64,000 nucleotides of DNA from Caballeronia cordobensis (lineage in GTDB: Bacteria; Pseudomonadota; Gammaproteobacteria; Burkholderiales; Burkholderiaceae): NCBI RefSeq assembly GCF_001544575.2, contig NZ_FCNY02000001.1:62001-126000 (forward strand), given 5' to 3'. Shown piece after piece: positions 1-8,441 of this stretch (position 1 is the stretch's first letter; each line of letters opens with the position of its first letter). The position numbers were made by a program, and so were the translations under genes. The notes under the pieces were generated by a model, which searched no databases, was not told where the DNA came from, and was given only the letters and a program-made list of their open reading frames with translations.

Positions 1-714
1 ATCATGGCGGGCTGCCTGATCGCCGCATTGAGCTTCTTCCCGCTCTTCAAGGCGCTCGCGCACTACACGAACCCGACGCTCGAAGCCGCGACGCAGAAAT
101 CGCCGATCGTCGTGATCGCCAATCCGGACGAGTGCTCGTTCCAGTTCAATCCGGTGGGCACGGCGAAGTTCACGAGCTCGTGCGATATCGCGAAGAGCGC
201 GCTGTCGAAGGCCGGTTTGAACTACGAGAACGTGGCGGCCCCGGCGGGCACGCAGGCGCAGATCAAGGTCGGCGAAACGGTGGTGAACACCTATGACGGC
301 AAGGCCGCCGATGCGAAGGCGCAAGGCGCGGCGTTCGACAAGACGCTCTCCGGCACGCTGAAGAGCGCGGGCTATCCGGCGAAGGCGGACCCGGCGCTCA
401 TCAACTGGCCGATGGCGATCGTGATCCTGACGATCCTCGTGATCTTCGTGACGATGGTGTACGGCCCGATCGCGGCGATGCTCGTCGAGATGTTCCCGGC
501 GCGAATCCGCTATACGTCGATGTCGCTGCCGTATCACATCGGCAATGGCTGGTTCGGCGGCTTCCTGCCGGCCACGGCGTTCGCGATCGTCGCGGCGAAG
601 GGCGATATCTACTCGGGCTTGTGGTATCCGATCGTGATCGCGCTCATTACGTTCGTGATCGGCATGCTGTTCGTGAAGGACACGCGCAAGTCGAATGTCT
701 ATCACGAGGATTGA
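1..714 (+). CDS. MFS transporter, metabolite:H+ symporter type (5'-truncated)
   Basis: This is the C-terminal part of an inner-membrane major facilitator protein; the reading frame is open to the first base, so the start lies outside the window. A membrane helix at the left edge is followed by about 100 hydrophilic residues (rough residues 25-135 of the visible part) rich in Ala, Lys and Asp. Three to four hydrophobic helices then follow, with the signature GPIAAMLVEMFPARIRYT typical of the MHS (ProP/KgtP-like) subfamily. It ends in a short charged cytoplasmic tail. The large soluble insert between late helices is unusual for MFS proteins but occurs in Burkholderia-type MHS members. The substrate cannot be told; family members import organic acids or osmolytes with protons. 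Confidence 0.85.
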   Translation: MMAGCLIAALSFFPLFKALAHYTNPTLEAATQKSPIVVIANPDECSFQFNPVGTAKFTSSCDIAKSALSKAGLNYENVAAPAGTQAQIKVGETVVNTYDGKAADAKAQGAAFDKTLSGTLKSAGYPAKADPALINWPMAIVILTILVIFVTMVYGPIAAMLVEMFPARIRYTSMSLPYHIGNGWFGGFLPATAFAIVAAKGDIYSGLWYPIVIALITFVIGMLFVKDTRKSNVYHED

Positions 715-758
715 TCGGCGCGGGTTTGGCGAGCTTTTAACAAATCGCGTGGAAGGGG

Positions 759-787
759 TTGACAGCGCGTTCACTGCTCGCCATAAT
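759..787 (+). promoter_or_regulatory. sigma-70 promoter of tRNA-Met
   Basis: A perfect -35 box TTGACA (759-764) is followed after exactly 17 bases by CATAAT (782-787), five of six matches to the -10 consensus. Transcription would start near 794, a few bases before the mature tRNA 5' end at 801. The strength of the boxes fits a stable-RNA gene. Confidence 0.8.
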
Positions 788-800
788 CTCGTCTTCTTTC

Positions 801-877
<77 letters not shown>

Positions 878-885
878 GATGTGGA

Positions 886-919
886 AAGCGGCTCACAGCA
901 ATGTGAGCCGCTTTTTTTT
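886..919 (+). terminator. Rho-independent terminator after tRNA-Met
   Basis: A perfect 12-bp inverted repeat (886-897 with 902-913) closes a GCAA tetraloop, and a run of eight T follows. It lies 9 bases after the tRNA CCA end. It also sits just beyond the 3' end of the convergent secretion gene, separating the two transcripts. Confidence 0.9.
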
Positions 920-1002
920 CGCCTCGCGCCCTATCCCTTCCCTATTCCAGTCTAGTCCCCGAGCGGCGCCGCGCGCCGGATGGGCACGCGACGCACGACG
1001 GC

Positions 1003-2799
1003 TCAAAGCTGCGCCGTCAGTTGGAAGCCGACCGTCACACGAGCCGTCGGAAATCCGGACGGTTTGTAGAGCGGCGTGCCGGCGAACAACTCGTAACTCA
1101 CGCCGACCGCCTTCAACGGCACGCCGCCACGAATGCCGATGACCGCGCCTACGAGCTGCGTGCCCGCCAGAAACGCGGTGTTCGGTCCGAACACGCGACC
1201 ATAATCGATGCCCGCATAGAGCGACTGCCCGGTCTTTCCGATCGGCGCTTGCAATTCGTTGCGCCAGTAGAAGCCGCGTTCGGCCGCCAGCATATGTTCG
1301 CCATCGAAACCGCGCACCGTGTAGCGGCTGCCGATGGTCAGATCGTCGAGATAGAACAGCGTGTCGTTCGTGTACTGACCGTGAAACGTCGTCACGTAGC
1401 GCAACGCCTGATTCGCCACGGCGAACGGCACCGACACATTCATGTCGAGCACGGCCATATGGAAACGATACGTCGGTCCGTCCGGCTTCGTTGCGGGCGT
1501 GGGCGCGATTGCCGGATCGGGCGGCAGCGACGGGTCCGGCGTCGCGCCGAATGCACCGATGCCCTGCCGATACGCGAGCGTGCCGTCGAACTGCGCACCG
1601 CCGAAGTAGTGGCGGTCCGTCATGCCGAGTTCGAGGAACGTGTTGTTGCGCCGCTGCAGCTCGATCGCTGTGTCGTCGATGAAACTCGCGCCGAAACGCT
1701 TCGACAGTTGAGCGTATGCGCCGAGCACGTCGTTCTGGCTTCGGCGCAGCACGCGCGCCAGCTTGAAACCGGCCGTCTGCGAATTGCCGCTGGAGACGAA
1801 CGTCTGATTCACGCCCGCGATCTGCTGGTAGTACGTGTTGGTGTTGCCGAACAGCGTGGCTGTCCAGTAACCCCAAGGCACGGAATAGGCGCCGTTGAAT
1901 CCGTGCGAGCCAAGGGCCTTGTCGGCGAGTTGGAGGTCTTGATTCGCGCCGAGCGTCAGCACGTCGTTCAAGCCGAGCGGATTGTTCAGGCCGAAGCTCA
2001 GATTGCCTTGCAGTTTGCCCGTGGCGCGGCTGCCCGAATTATCGACCGAAGCGACGAGCGACCAGGGCTTCGTGCGCTTGAGCGTCAACACGACGTCGCT
2101 CTGTCCGGGGATGTCGGTCGGCTCGATCTTCATGTCGACGTCCTGGTTCGAGACGCGCTTCATCTGCTCAAGCCCCTGCTCCAGATCGCGCAAATCGAGC
2201 ACATCGCCGGGTCTCGTCGGAAAGGCGCTCTTCCAGGTTCCCCACGACACAGGTTCGGCAAAACGGACATTGCGAATCACGCCCGGCACGAGCGCAACCT
2301 TCAGCACGCCGCGCGACAGATCCTGCTCGGGCAAGAGCACGCGCGTCGTGATGTAGCCGCGGCTCAGGATCACTTGCTGCAATCCCTTGGTCAGCAGATT
2401 CACGCCGTTCTTGCCGACACATTGGCCCGCGTAGTGCGCGAGCCAGTCACGCGCGAACGCGAACGGGTCGAGCGGCAGCGCCGATGCGCCTTTGGCGCGC
2501 AAGGCTTCGGGCAACGTCGCCGGCACGTCGAGCACGAACGAGTCGATGCGAAAGCATGGCGCTTCCTGCGGCAATTCGGGATACGTCTCCTTCTCCGAGA
2601 CGCTCGAACGCACGGCGGGCGCCTGCACAGCGGCTTCGCGCTGCTGCGCCTCGCGTTGTTGCTGAATCTGCTGGTTTTGTTCGGCGTTGGCGCGCGCGGC
2701 TGCGGCTTCGTCGGCGGGCGTCGGACCGACTTGCGCGTTGGACGTAAGGGATACGAGGGCTGTGAGCGGAAGGGCCGCGAGCCTTTTGTTGAGCTTCAT
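1003..2799 (-). CDS. ShlB/FhaC/HecB family two-partner secretion pore (TpsB)
   Basis: This is an outer-membrane beta-barrel translocator that exports a large TpsA exoprotein through the Omp85-type pathway. The 598-residue length fits the family (about 550-600). A Sec signal peptide covers roughly residues 1-23. A Gln/Ala/Arg-rich linker (25-60) leads to the POTRA-type domain (about 70-180, including the CVGKNGVN stretch). The rest is barrel, with the conserved loop-6 VRGFDGE motif near residue 495 and a C-terminal strand ending in a hydrophobic pattern. I chose the ATG at 2799 over a TTG two codons upstream. No haemagglutinin- or haemolysin-like TpsA gene lies next to it, which is unusual because the partner is normally adjacent. 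Confidence 0.9.
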   Translation of the reverse strand: MKLNKRLAALPLTALVSLTSNAQVGPTPADEAAAARANAEQNQQIQQQREAQQREAAVQAPAVRSSVSEKETYPELPQEAPCFRIDSFVLDVPATLPEALRAKGASALPLDPFAFARDWLAHYAGQCVGKNGVNLLTKGLQQVILSRGYITTRVLLPEQDLSRGVLKVALVPGVIRNVRFAEPVSWGTWKSAFPTRPGDVLDLRDLEQGLEQMKRVSNQDVDMKIEPTDIPGQSDVVLTLKRTKPWSLVASVDNSGSRATGKLQGNLSFGLNNPLGLNDVLTLGANQDLQLADKALGSHGFNGAYSVPWGYWTATLFGNTNTYYQQIAGVNQTFVSSGNSQTAGFKLARVLRRSQNDVLGAYAQLSKRFGASFIDDTAIELQRRNNTFLELGMTDRHYFGGAQFDGTLAYRQGIGAFGATPDPSLPPDPAIAPTPATKPDGPTYRFHMAVLDMNVSVPFAVANQALRYVTTFHGQYTNDTLFYLDDLTIGSRYTVRGFDGEHMLAAERGFYWRNELQAPIGKTGQSLYAGIDYGRVFGPNTAFLAGTQLVGAVIGIRGGVPLKAVGVSYELFAGTPLYKPSGFPTARVTVGFQLTAQL

Positions 2800-3200
2800 A
2801 AACAATGCGATGGAATGTTCTCAGTCGACGCTTCTCGGCGGAAGGTCAACGCTGAGCTCGCACGATATGCACTCGTTCAGGTATGTCGTGCGAAATGTTG
2901 ATATTTGTGTTTGCGCTACGACTTACTCCGAAAACTAAATCGTTATCCTTAGTTTTTTACAAAAAAGAAATTGCCGTCGAGCAACGGTGCGAGCGCAGAA
3001 CTATATCTCGTACCGGTGGCGCAGATAGCTATCGGAACACTATTTTCCGATTCGTCGGAGGTTCTTCGGATCAAAATTCGGCCATGCGTTTGACGTCAGT
3101 CAAGAAGCCGCTCCCGCTCCAGGCAGAGCCATCAAACGCCGTTCGACCACCCACCCCGTGTTTAAATAGCGCAATCCGCTGCGCCCTTCACGAGCCAAAC
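2800..3200. other. Divergent intergenic region between tpsB and the RpiR-type gene
   Basis: About 400 bases, clearly richer in A+T than its surroundings, must hold the promoters of both divergent genes. An 8-bp inverted repeat, AAAACTAA (2931-2938) and TTAGTTTT (2949-2956) with a 10-base loop and a T run, could be an operator or a weak terminator. An in-frame ATG at 3084 offers a longer start for the downstream regulator. I see no convincing gene. Confidence 0.5.
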
Positions 3201-4061
3201 GTGCCCACCTTCGACCAACTCGCCGCGACCATCCGCGACCGCTTCCCTGACCTGAGCCCGCAATTCCAGGCCGGCGCCGCATTCCTGCTCGACTATCCCG
3301 ACGAAGTCGCCGTCCTCTCGATGCGCAAGGTCGCCGAGCGCGCGAAAGTCCAGCCCGCCGCCATGGTCCGTCTCTCACAGCAGCTCGGTTTTCCCGGCTG
3401 GAACGAGCTGCGCGAAATCTTCGTGAGCCGCGTGCGCACGCGCCCCGAGCCGCTGACGGCCCGCGCGCGCTCGCTCGTCAAAGGCGGCGCGGACAACCAT
3501 CTGAGCCGCGACCTGGCCAGCGCCCAGGCGCACAACCTCGAACTCACGCTGGCGCAAAATGCCGAAAGCGTCATCGAAGCGGCCAAGGCCTTGAAGAAGG
3601 CGCCGCAGATCCACGTCGCGGGCTTTCGTTCGTGCTATCCCGTGGCATTCGGCCTGCTCTACGGCTATCGGCTGTTTCGCCCCTCCGTGAGCCTGATCTC
3701 GGGCGAAGCCGGCACGCTCGAAATGCAATTGCGCGGCATCGAGAAACGGCACGCGGTGGTGGTCGTGAGCTTCGCGCCGTATTCCGTCGAAGCGGTGCGC
3801 GTCGCGCAGGCGGCGATCGAGCGCGGCGCGAAACTCATCGCGCTCACCGACAGCGCCGTGTCGCCCATCGCCTTGAACGCGGATCACACGCTGATCTTCT
3901 CGCACGAGTCGCCCTCGTTCTTTCCGTCGCTCGTCGCGGCCTCGGCGCTCGCCGAGATGCTCGTCGCGCAACTGCTCGCGCTCGAAGGCAAGGACGCCAT
4001 CGCGAATCTGGAACAGGCCGAAGCCGCGCTCCACTCGCAGGGCGCCTACGCGGCAAACTAG
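3201..4061 (+). CDS. MurR/RpiR family transcriptional regulator
   Basis: A DNA-binding regulator that senses a sugar phosphate or related ligand. The N-terminal helix-turn-helix (residues about 20-75) contains AERAKVQPAAMVRLSQQLGF, as in RpiR proteins. A linker leads to a SIS domain (about 120-265) with the conserved GFRSCYPVAF region. The GTG at 3201 gives 286 residues, the usual size; an ATG at 3084 would add 39 residues without family character. It lies directly upstream of and co-directional with the aminotransferase operon, whose promoter overlaps a perfect palindrome, so it is the natural candidate for the local repressor. That link is inference. Confidence 0.88.
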   Translation: MPTFDQLAATIRDRFPDLSPQFQAGAAFLLDYPDEVAVLSMRKVAERAKVQPAAMVRLSQQLGFPGWNELREIFVSRVRTRPEPLTARARSLVKGGADNHLSRDLASAQAHNLELTLAQNAESVIEAAKALKKAPQIHVAGFRSCYPVAFGLLYGYRLFRPSVSLISGEAGTLEMQLRGIEKRHAVVVVSFAPYSVEAVRVAQAAIERGAKLIALTDSAVSPIALNADHTLIFSHESPSFFPSLVAASALAEMLVAQLLALEGKDAIANLEQAEAALHSQGAYAAN

Positions 4062-4111
4062 CCGACCGCGTTTTTCCCGCCGCGCGCGAGCCGGGTCGCC
4101 AACACGCGCAC

Positions 4112-4142
4112 TTGACAACATATGTTGTTTTTAGTCTAGAAT
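4112..4142 (+). promoter_or_regulatory. Promoter with overlapping operator for the aminotransferase operon
   Basis: A consensus -35 box TTGACA (4112-4117) overlaps a perfect 14-bp palindrome ACAACATATGTTGT (4115-4128). Possible -10 boxes are TCTAGA (4135-4140, spacing 17) or TAGAAT (4137-4142, spacing 19). The palindrome core ACATATGT recurs twice upstream of the binding-protein gene at 6083-6988. A protein bound here would block RNA polymerase, which implies repression. Confidence 0.65.
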
Positions 4143-4184
4143 TATACATCGCGTGTTGTGCGCGCACTTAAAAGGCAGGGCATC

Positions 4185-5516
4185 ATGACCACGGTATTTC
4201 ATCGCGCGCCGCGCGCCAGGCTTCCCGTCGCCGTGCGTGGCGACGGCATCGAGATCGTCGATTCGGACGGCAAGCGCTATATCGACGCGTGCGGCGGCGC
4301 AGCCGTCTCGTGTCTCGGCCACAGCCATCCGCGCGTGATCGAGGCCATCCAGCGCCAGGTGCAGAAACTGCCCTACGCGCACACGTCGTTCTTCACGACC
4401 GAACCCGCCGAACAACTCGCGGATTTTCTCGTCGGACACGCGCCGAAAAATCTCGGCCACGTGTATTTCGTGTCCGGCGGCTCCGAAGCGATGGAAGCGG
4501 CGCTCAAGCTCGCGCGCCAGTATTTCGTCGAAAAGGGCGAGCACGAGCGGCGGCATTTCATCGCGCGGCGGCAGAGCTATCACGGCAACACGCTCGGCGC
4601 GCTCGCAATCGGCGGCAACGCATGGCGTCGCGAGCCGTTCCTGCCGATCCTCATCGAAGCGCATCACGTCACGCCCTGCTTCGCGTATCGCGAGCAGCAG
4701 GCCGGCGAGAGCGATGAAGCCTTCGCGCAGCGTCTCGCCGACGAACTCGAAGCGAAGATTCTCGAACTCGGGCCGGAGTCGGTCGCGGCGTTCGTCGCGG
4801 AAACGGTGGTCGGCGCAACGGCGGGCGCGGTGCCGCCGGTGCGCGAGTACTTCCGCAAGATCCGCGCGGTCTGCGACCAATACGGCGTGCTCCTGATTCT
4901 CGACGAAGTGATGTCGGGCATGGGCCGCACCGGCCATCTGTTCGCGTGCGAGGAAGACGGCGTCGCGCCCGACATTCTCGCCATCGCGAAAGGGCTTGGC
5001 GCGGGCTATCAGCCGATCGGCGCGACGCTCGTCAGCAACGAAATTTTCGATACGATCGTCGGCGGCTCGGGATTCTTCCAGCACGGTCATACCTATATCG
5101 GGCACGCGACCGCCTGCGCGGCGGCGCTCGAAGTGCAGAAGGTCATCGAAGAAGACAAGCTGCTCGACAACGTGAAGGCGCGCGGCGAGCAACTGCGCGC
5201 GCTGTTGCGCGAGCGGCACGCGAATCATCCGTACATCGGCGACGTGCGCGGGCGCGGCCTCTTCACCGGCGTCGAGCTCGTGCAGGATCGCGCGAGCAAG
5301 ACGCCGTTCGATCCGAAGCACAAGCTTCACGCGCTCATCAAGCGCGAGGCGATGGAACGCGGCCTCATGGTCTATCCGATGGGCGGCACGGTCGACGGCC
5401 GGATCGGCGATCACGTGCTCATCGCACCGCCGTTCATCACGACGAGCGCGCAAATCGAAACCATCGTCGAGCGGCTGTCCGATGCGATCGACGGCGCGCT
5501 TGCGCTCATCCGCTGA
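4185..5516 (+). CDS. Class III (omega) PLP-dependent aminotransferase
   Basis: A fold-type I, pyridoxal-phosphate-dependent transaminase of 443 residues that moves amino groups between an amine or amino acid and a keto acid. Landmarks are the early YIDACGGAAVSCLGH segment, VSGGSEAMEAALKLAR (cofactor phosphate region), the aspartate of LILDEVMSGMGRTG (D240) and the Schiff-base lysine in AIAKGLGAG (K269). The HTYIGHATACAAAL stretch is typical of the beta-alanine/omega-amino-acid group. The start at 4185 is the first ATG after the promoter. The next gene begins 8 bases after its stop, so they form an operon. Substrate unknown; an amino acid or amine catabolic role is likely, given the co-regulated binding protein. 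Confidence 0.9.
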   Translation: MTTVFHRAPRARLPVAVRGDGIEIVDSDGKRYIDACGGAAVSCLGHSHPRVIEAIQRQVQKLPYAHTSFFTTEPAEQLADFLVGHAPKNLGHVYFVSGGSEAMEAALKLARQYFVEKGEHERRHFIARRQSYHGNTLGALAIGGNAWRREPFLPILIEAHHVTPCFAYREQQAGESDEAFAQRLADELEAKILELGPESVAAFVAETVVGATAGAVPPVREYFRKIRAVCDQYGVLLILDEVMSGMGRTGHLFACEEDGVAPDILAIAKGLGAGYQPIGATLVSNEIFDTIVGGSGFFQHGHTYIGHATACAAALEVQKVIEEDKLLDNVKARGEQLRALLRERHANHPYIGDVRGRGLFTGVELVQDRASKTPFDPKHKLHALIKREAMERGLMVYPMGGTVDGRIGDHVLIAPPFITTSAQIETIVERLSDAIDGALALIR

Positions 5517-5524
5517 GAACGAAC

Positions 5525-6079
5525 ATGAAAAAGCGACTTCCCGATTTCGACATCGCGCAGGCTTCGGATGCGCAAAAGGCCGTGCTGCAGGACATCCTGA
5601 GCGGCCCGCGCGGCAATCTCAACGGTCCGTTTCTCGGCTGGATCTTCAGTCCGGACCTGGCGCAGAACGCGCAGAAGCTCGGCGCGTTCTGCCGCTACAA
5701 CACGGGCCTGCCGCTGCGCCTCTCGGAACTTGCGATTCTCGTGACCGCGGCGCGCTGGCGCTCGCAGGCGGAATGGCATATTCATCATCCGATCGCGCTG
5801 GATGCCGGCCTGCCCGCCGAACTCGCCGAAGCATTGCGCACGAGCCAGACTCCCGTCTTCGCCGATGCCGACGACAAGCTCATCCACGATTTCGCGGCCG
5901 AGCTCTATGAAACGAAACGCGTGAGCGACGCGACGTTCGACGCCGCCGTCGCGCGGTTCGGTCATACGGTGGTGGTGAATCTCGTCGGCCTGCTGGGCTA
6001 TTACGCGCTCGTCGCCATGACGCTCAATACCTTCGGCATGCGCGCCGAAGGGCAAACCAGTTTGCCCTTCGCCGAATGA
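5525..6079 (+). CDS. Carboxymuconolactone decarboxylase family protein
   Basis: A 184-residue all-helical protein of the AhpD/CMD superfamily. Its layout resembles 4-carboxymuconolactone decarboxylase-like proteins: an N-terminal GPRGNLNGPFLGWI segment and a central LSELAILVTAARW helix with AEWHIHHP. The two-cysteine CxxC of peroxidase-type AhpD is absent, so a redox role is unlikely. It starts 8 bases after the aminotransferase stop and is presumably translated from the same message. Its stop is 3 bases from the 3' end of the convergent binding-protein gene. The reaction is unknown; a ring-opening or decarboxylation step in the same catabolic route is possible. Confidence 0.85.
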   Translation: MKKRLPDFDIAQASDAQKAVLQDILSGPRGNLNGPFLGWIFSPDLAQNAQKLGAFCRYNTGLPLRLSELAILVTAARWRSQAEWHIHHPIALDAGLPAELAEALRTSQTPVFADADDKLIHDFAAELYETKRVSDATFDAAVARFGHTVVVNLVGLLGYYALVAMTLNTFGMRAEGQTSLPFAE

Positions 6080-6082
6080 CGG

Positions 6083-6988
6083 TCACTCGAACGCCTTGTC
6101 GTTAGGCTCGGCGTAGAGCTTCTGCATCGTCTCGCTCATGGGGAAATCGAAGTTGATGTTCTTCGGCGGCACGGGTTTCATGAACCACTTGTCGTACATC
6201 GTCCTGATCTCGGGGCTTTTCATCACCTGGGCCATGGCGTCGTCGACGAGCTTCTTGAATTCGGGATCGTCCTTTCGCAGCATGAACCCGTACGCCTCCG
6301 ACGACTGCGGCGTGCCGACGATCACCCAGTCCGAAGGCTTCGCCGTGAGCGAGCGCGTGCCGGCGAGCAGCACGTCGTCCATCATGTAAGCCACCGCGCG
6401 CCCGGTTTCGAGCGTCGCGCGCCCTTCCCCGTAATCCTTCGCGCTGATGATGCTCATGTTCATCTTCTTCTCTTCGTTCATCTTTCGAAGAATGCGCTCG
6501 GACGTCGTGCCCTGATTCGTGACCACCGTCTTGCCTGCGAGATCGGGAAAATCCTTGATGCCCGAATCCTTCTTCGTGAGCAGGCGCGTCGTCGCGACGA
6601 AAAACGTGTCGGAAAACGCGACCTGATTCTGCCGCGACGTGAGATTGGTCGTCACGCCGCATTCGAGATCGACCGTGCCGTTCTGCACCAGTGAAATGCG
6701 GTTCTGCGACGTGACCGGAATGAAGCGCACGCGCAAGTCCGGATGCTTCGTCTTCGCCTTCACGGCGTCGATCACCTTGTTGCACAAGTCCTGCGAAAAA
6801 CCGATGACATCGTTGTTCGCATCGACATAAGAGAACGGCACGGACGTTTCGCGATGGCCGATCGCGATCAGATTGACGTGCTGAATCTTGGCGAGCGTGC
6901 CCTGGCCCTCCTGGCCATGGCTTGCGCCCGCGACGAGCGAAAGCGCGGCGAACGCGACGACGGATGCGGCGAGCGGCGTGGAGTGCAT
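6083..6988 (-). CDS. Amino-acid ABC transporter periplasmic substrate-binding protein (GltI-like)
   Basis: A 301-residue class II periplasmic binding protein of SBP family 3. A signal peptide spans about residues 1-26, ending ASHGQ. The mature part has the polar amino acid pattern: VPFSYVDANNDVIGFSQDLC, ISLVQNGTVDLECGVTTN and GKTVVTNQGTTSERIL, closest to glutamate/aspartate binders. The start follows a good ribosome site AAAGGAAA. No permease or ATPase gene is nearby, so it is an orphan that must borrow a transporter encoded elsewhere. Its leader carries a paired copy of the palindrome found before the aminotransferase, which suggests common regulation. Confidence 0.88.
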   Translation of the reverse strand: MHSTPLAASVVAFAALSLVAGASHGQEGQGTLAKIQHVNLIAIGHRETSVPFSYVDANNDVIGFSQDLCNKVIDAVKAKTKHPDLRVRFIPVTSQNRISLVQNGTVDLECGVTTNLTSRQNQVAFSDTFFVATTRLLTKKDSGIKDFPDLAGKTVVTNQGTTSERILRKMNEEKKMNMSIISAKDYGEGRATLETGRAVAYMMDDVLLAGTRSLTAKPSDWVIVGTPQSSEAYGFMLRKDDPEFKKLVDDAMAQVMKSPEIRTMYDKWFMKPVPPKNINFDFPMSETMQKLYAEPNDKAFE

Positions 6989-7012
6989 GGCATTTCCTTT
7001 TCGGATGGAATG

Positions 7013-7054
7013 ATACATATGTTGCCATTTCAAAATACCGAACAACATATGTAT
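7013..7054 (-). promoter_or_regulatory. Paired palindromic operator of the binding-protein gene
   Basis: Two 12-bp arms, ATACATATGTTG (7013-7024) and CAACATATGTAT (7043-7054), are perfect inverted copies of each other, 18 bases apart. Each arm contains the core ACATATGT, and the core centres are 30 bp apart, about three helix turns. The same core lies at 4118-4125. The arrangement suits cooperative binding of a dimeric or tetrameric repressor just upstream of the start at 6988. Confidence 0.65.
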
Positions 7055-7177
7055 TCACCCTTAGCCGATTCGTGACGCGAGATGCCGCGACTTTTGCTTA
7101 CAAATGTCACAGCCGGCGCGTCCACCGTGCGCGTCGCGCGGCGTTATAGCTGACAGGCATCCACAGGAGTCGCTGCC

Positions 7178-7852
7178 ATGAACGTCGCTACCGAGATTCA
7201 AACGAAGCCGTCCCGCATTCATCCGCTCGTCGCGGCGGCCGCCGTGTCGGTCATCCTCGCGTGCGGAACGGGTATCGCGGCCATGACGGGCCTGCTGCCC
7301 TTGTCGAAAGCGACGGCAACGGCCGCCGCGGTCACGGCCTCGCCGCTCGTCGATGTGCAAACGACCAAGCCCGTGACGCAGGCTTCGGCGCAGGCCCCGG
7401 CGCAGGAAGCCGCATCGCTGCCGCGCGCCGTGCGCGGACATCATCCGACGCCGGTTCACCGGCCCGCGCCCGCGCCCGCTCAGAACACGTCCTACACACC
7501 GGCCGCAGCGCCCGCCTACGATCCCTACGCCGGCGAAGTGACCGCCGTGAACGCCGTGCAGACCGCGCAGCCGACGACCGGCCTGGGCGCGATCGGCGGC
7601 GCGGTGGCGGGCGGGCTCGCGGGCACGCAGATCGGCAACGGCCGCGGGCGCACGGCGGCGACGATCATCGGTGCGATCGGCGGCGGACTCGCGGGCAATC
7701 AGATCGAGCGCGTGGTCCACAAAGCGACGACGTATCAGGTGCAGGTCCGCATGAACGACGGCAGCGTGCGCAGCTTCAATTACGAGACCGCGCCCGGCGT
7801 GGCGGTCGGCCAGAAAGTGCATGTGTCCGGCGAGACGCTGACGCCCGCCTGA
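7178..7852 (+). CDS. Glycine-zipper 2TM domain envelope protein
   Basis: A 224-residue protein with a short cytoplasmic head, one N-terminal hydrophobic segment (about 13-43), an Ala/Pro/Gln-rich and basic spacer, then a glycine-zipper pair. The zipper shows GLGAIGGAVAGGLAG and TIIGAIGGGLAG repeats (about 145-180), as in the Rickettsia 17-kDa antigen and SlyB families. The C-terminal part (VQVRMNDGSVRSF) resembles the outer-membrane lipoprotein tail, but no lipobox is present. The start follows a good site CAGGAGT. A structural or stress role in the envelope is inferred. Confidence 0.8.
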   Translation: MNVATEIQTKPSRIHPLVAAAAVSVILACGTGIAAMTGLLPLSKATATAAAVTASPLVDVQTTKPVTQASAQAPAQEAASLPRAVRGHHPTPVHRPAPAPAQNTSYTPAAAPAYDPYAGEVTAVNAVQTAQPTTGLGAIGGAVAGGLAGTQIGNGRGRTAATIIGAIGGGLAGNQIERVVHKATTYQVQVRMNDGSVRSFNYETAPGVAVGQKVHVSGETLTPA

Positions 7853-7949
7853 GCACGCGGCGACGCGCCTTAAGACACGGCTAATTTTCCGGTGCGATGA
7901 TGTTTCCCACGTTCAACGCACCAATCCGCATAGCTTCGGGAGCACTGTC

Positions 7950-8441
7950 GTGAAGAAAAAGACGACGAACAAGAAGTCCAGCCGTACGGCGATGTCGCCG
8001 CTCTTGCGCGCGCTGACCTATAGCCGCACGGCGCGCGAGCCGATGATCGACGCGATGCTGCTGCAATGCTATGTGGCGCTCGATGCGTTTCATCGCGGAC
8101 AGGGATCGCAGCCGCTTTTCATGACGCTCTGCCGTCACATGCTCGTTGCCGAGGAGTTGTGTCAGCTCGGCCATGCGCCGGACGCTGGTCACGAGATCAC
8201 GCTCGCGCATGAAGCGCTCGTCGCGCTCGATGCGCGCCATGCGGCGGAAGCGGCGTGGTCGTTGAGCCCGGACGAACATGCCGTGCTGTGCGAGGCGCTC
8301 GACCTCTTTGCGGCGCAACTCGACGACGCGACGCTCGAACATATCGCGCAGGCGGAGGCGAGCATGGTCACGCAATCGCTCGTCGCGGCGAACCTGCGCT
8401 CGGGCATCGGACGCGCGCAAGCCGTGTCGTCGGCAGGCTGA
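7950..8441 (+). CDS. Conserved hypothetical protein
   Basis: A 163-residue soluble protein with a lysine-rich N-terminus (MKKKTTNKKSS) and a mostly helical body rich in Ala, Leu and Glu. It has two His/Cys-containing helices (LCRHMLVAEELCQLGH), no signal peptide and no membrane segment. The GTG start at 7950 follows GGGAG. I do not recognise a catalytic family; similar proteins occur across Burkholderia without an assigned role. The region after the stop contains a structured stretch and a terminator. Confidence 0.65.
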   Translation: MKKKTTNKKSSRTAMSPLLRALTYSRTAREPMIDAMLLQCYVALDAFHRGQGSQPLFMTLCRHMLVAEELCQLGHAPDAGHEITLAHEALVALDARHAAEAAWSLSPDEHAVLCEALDLFAAQLDDATLEHIAQAEASMVTQSLVAANLRSGIGRAQAVSSAG

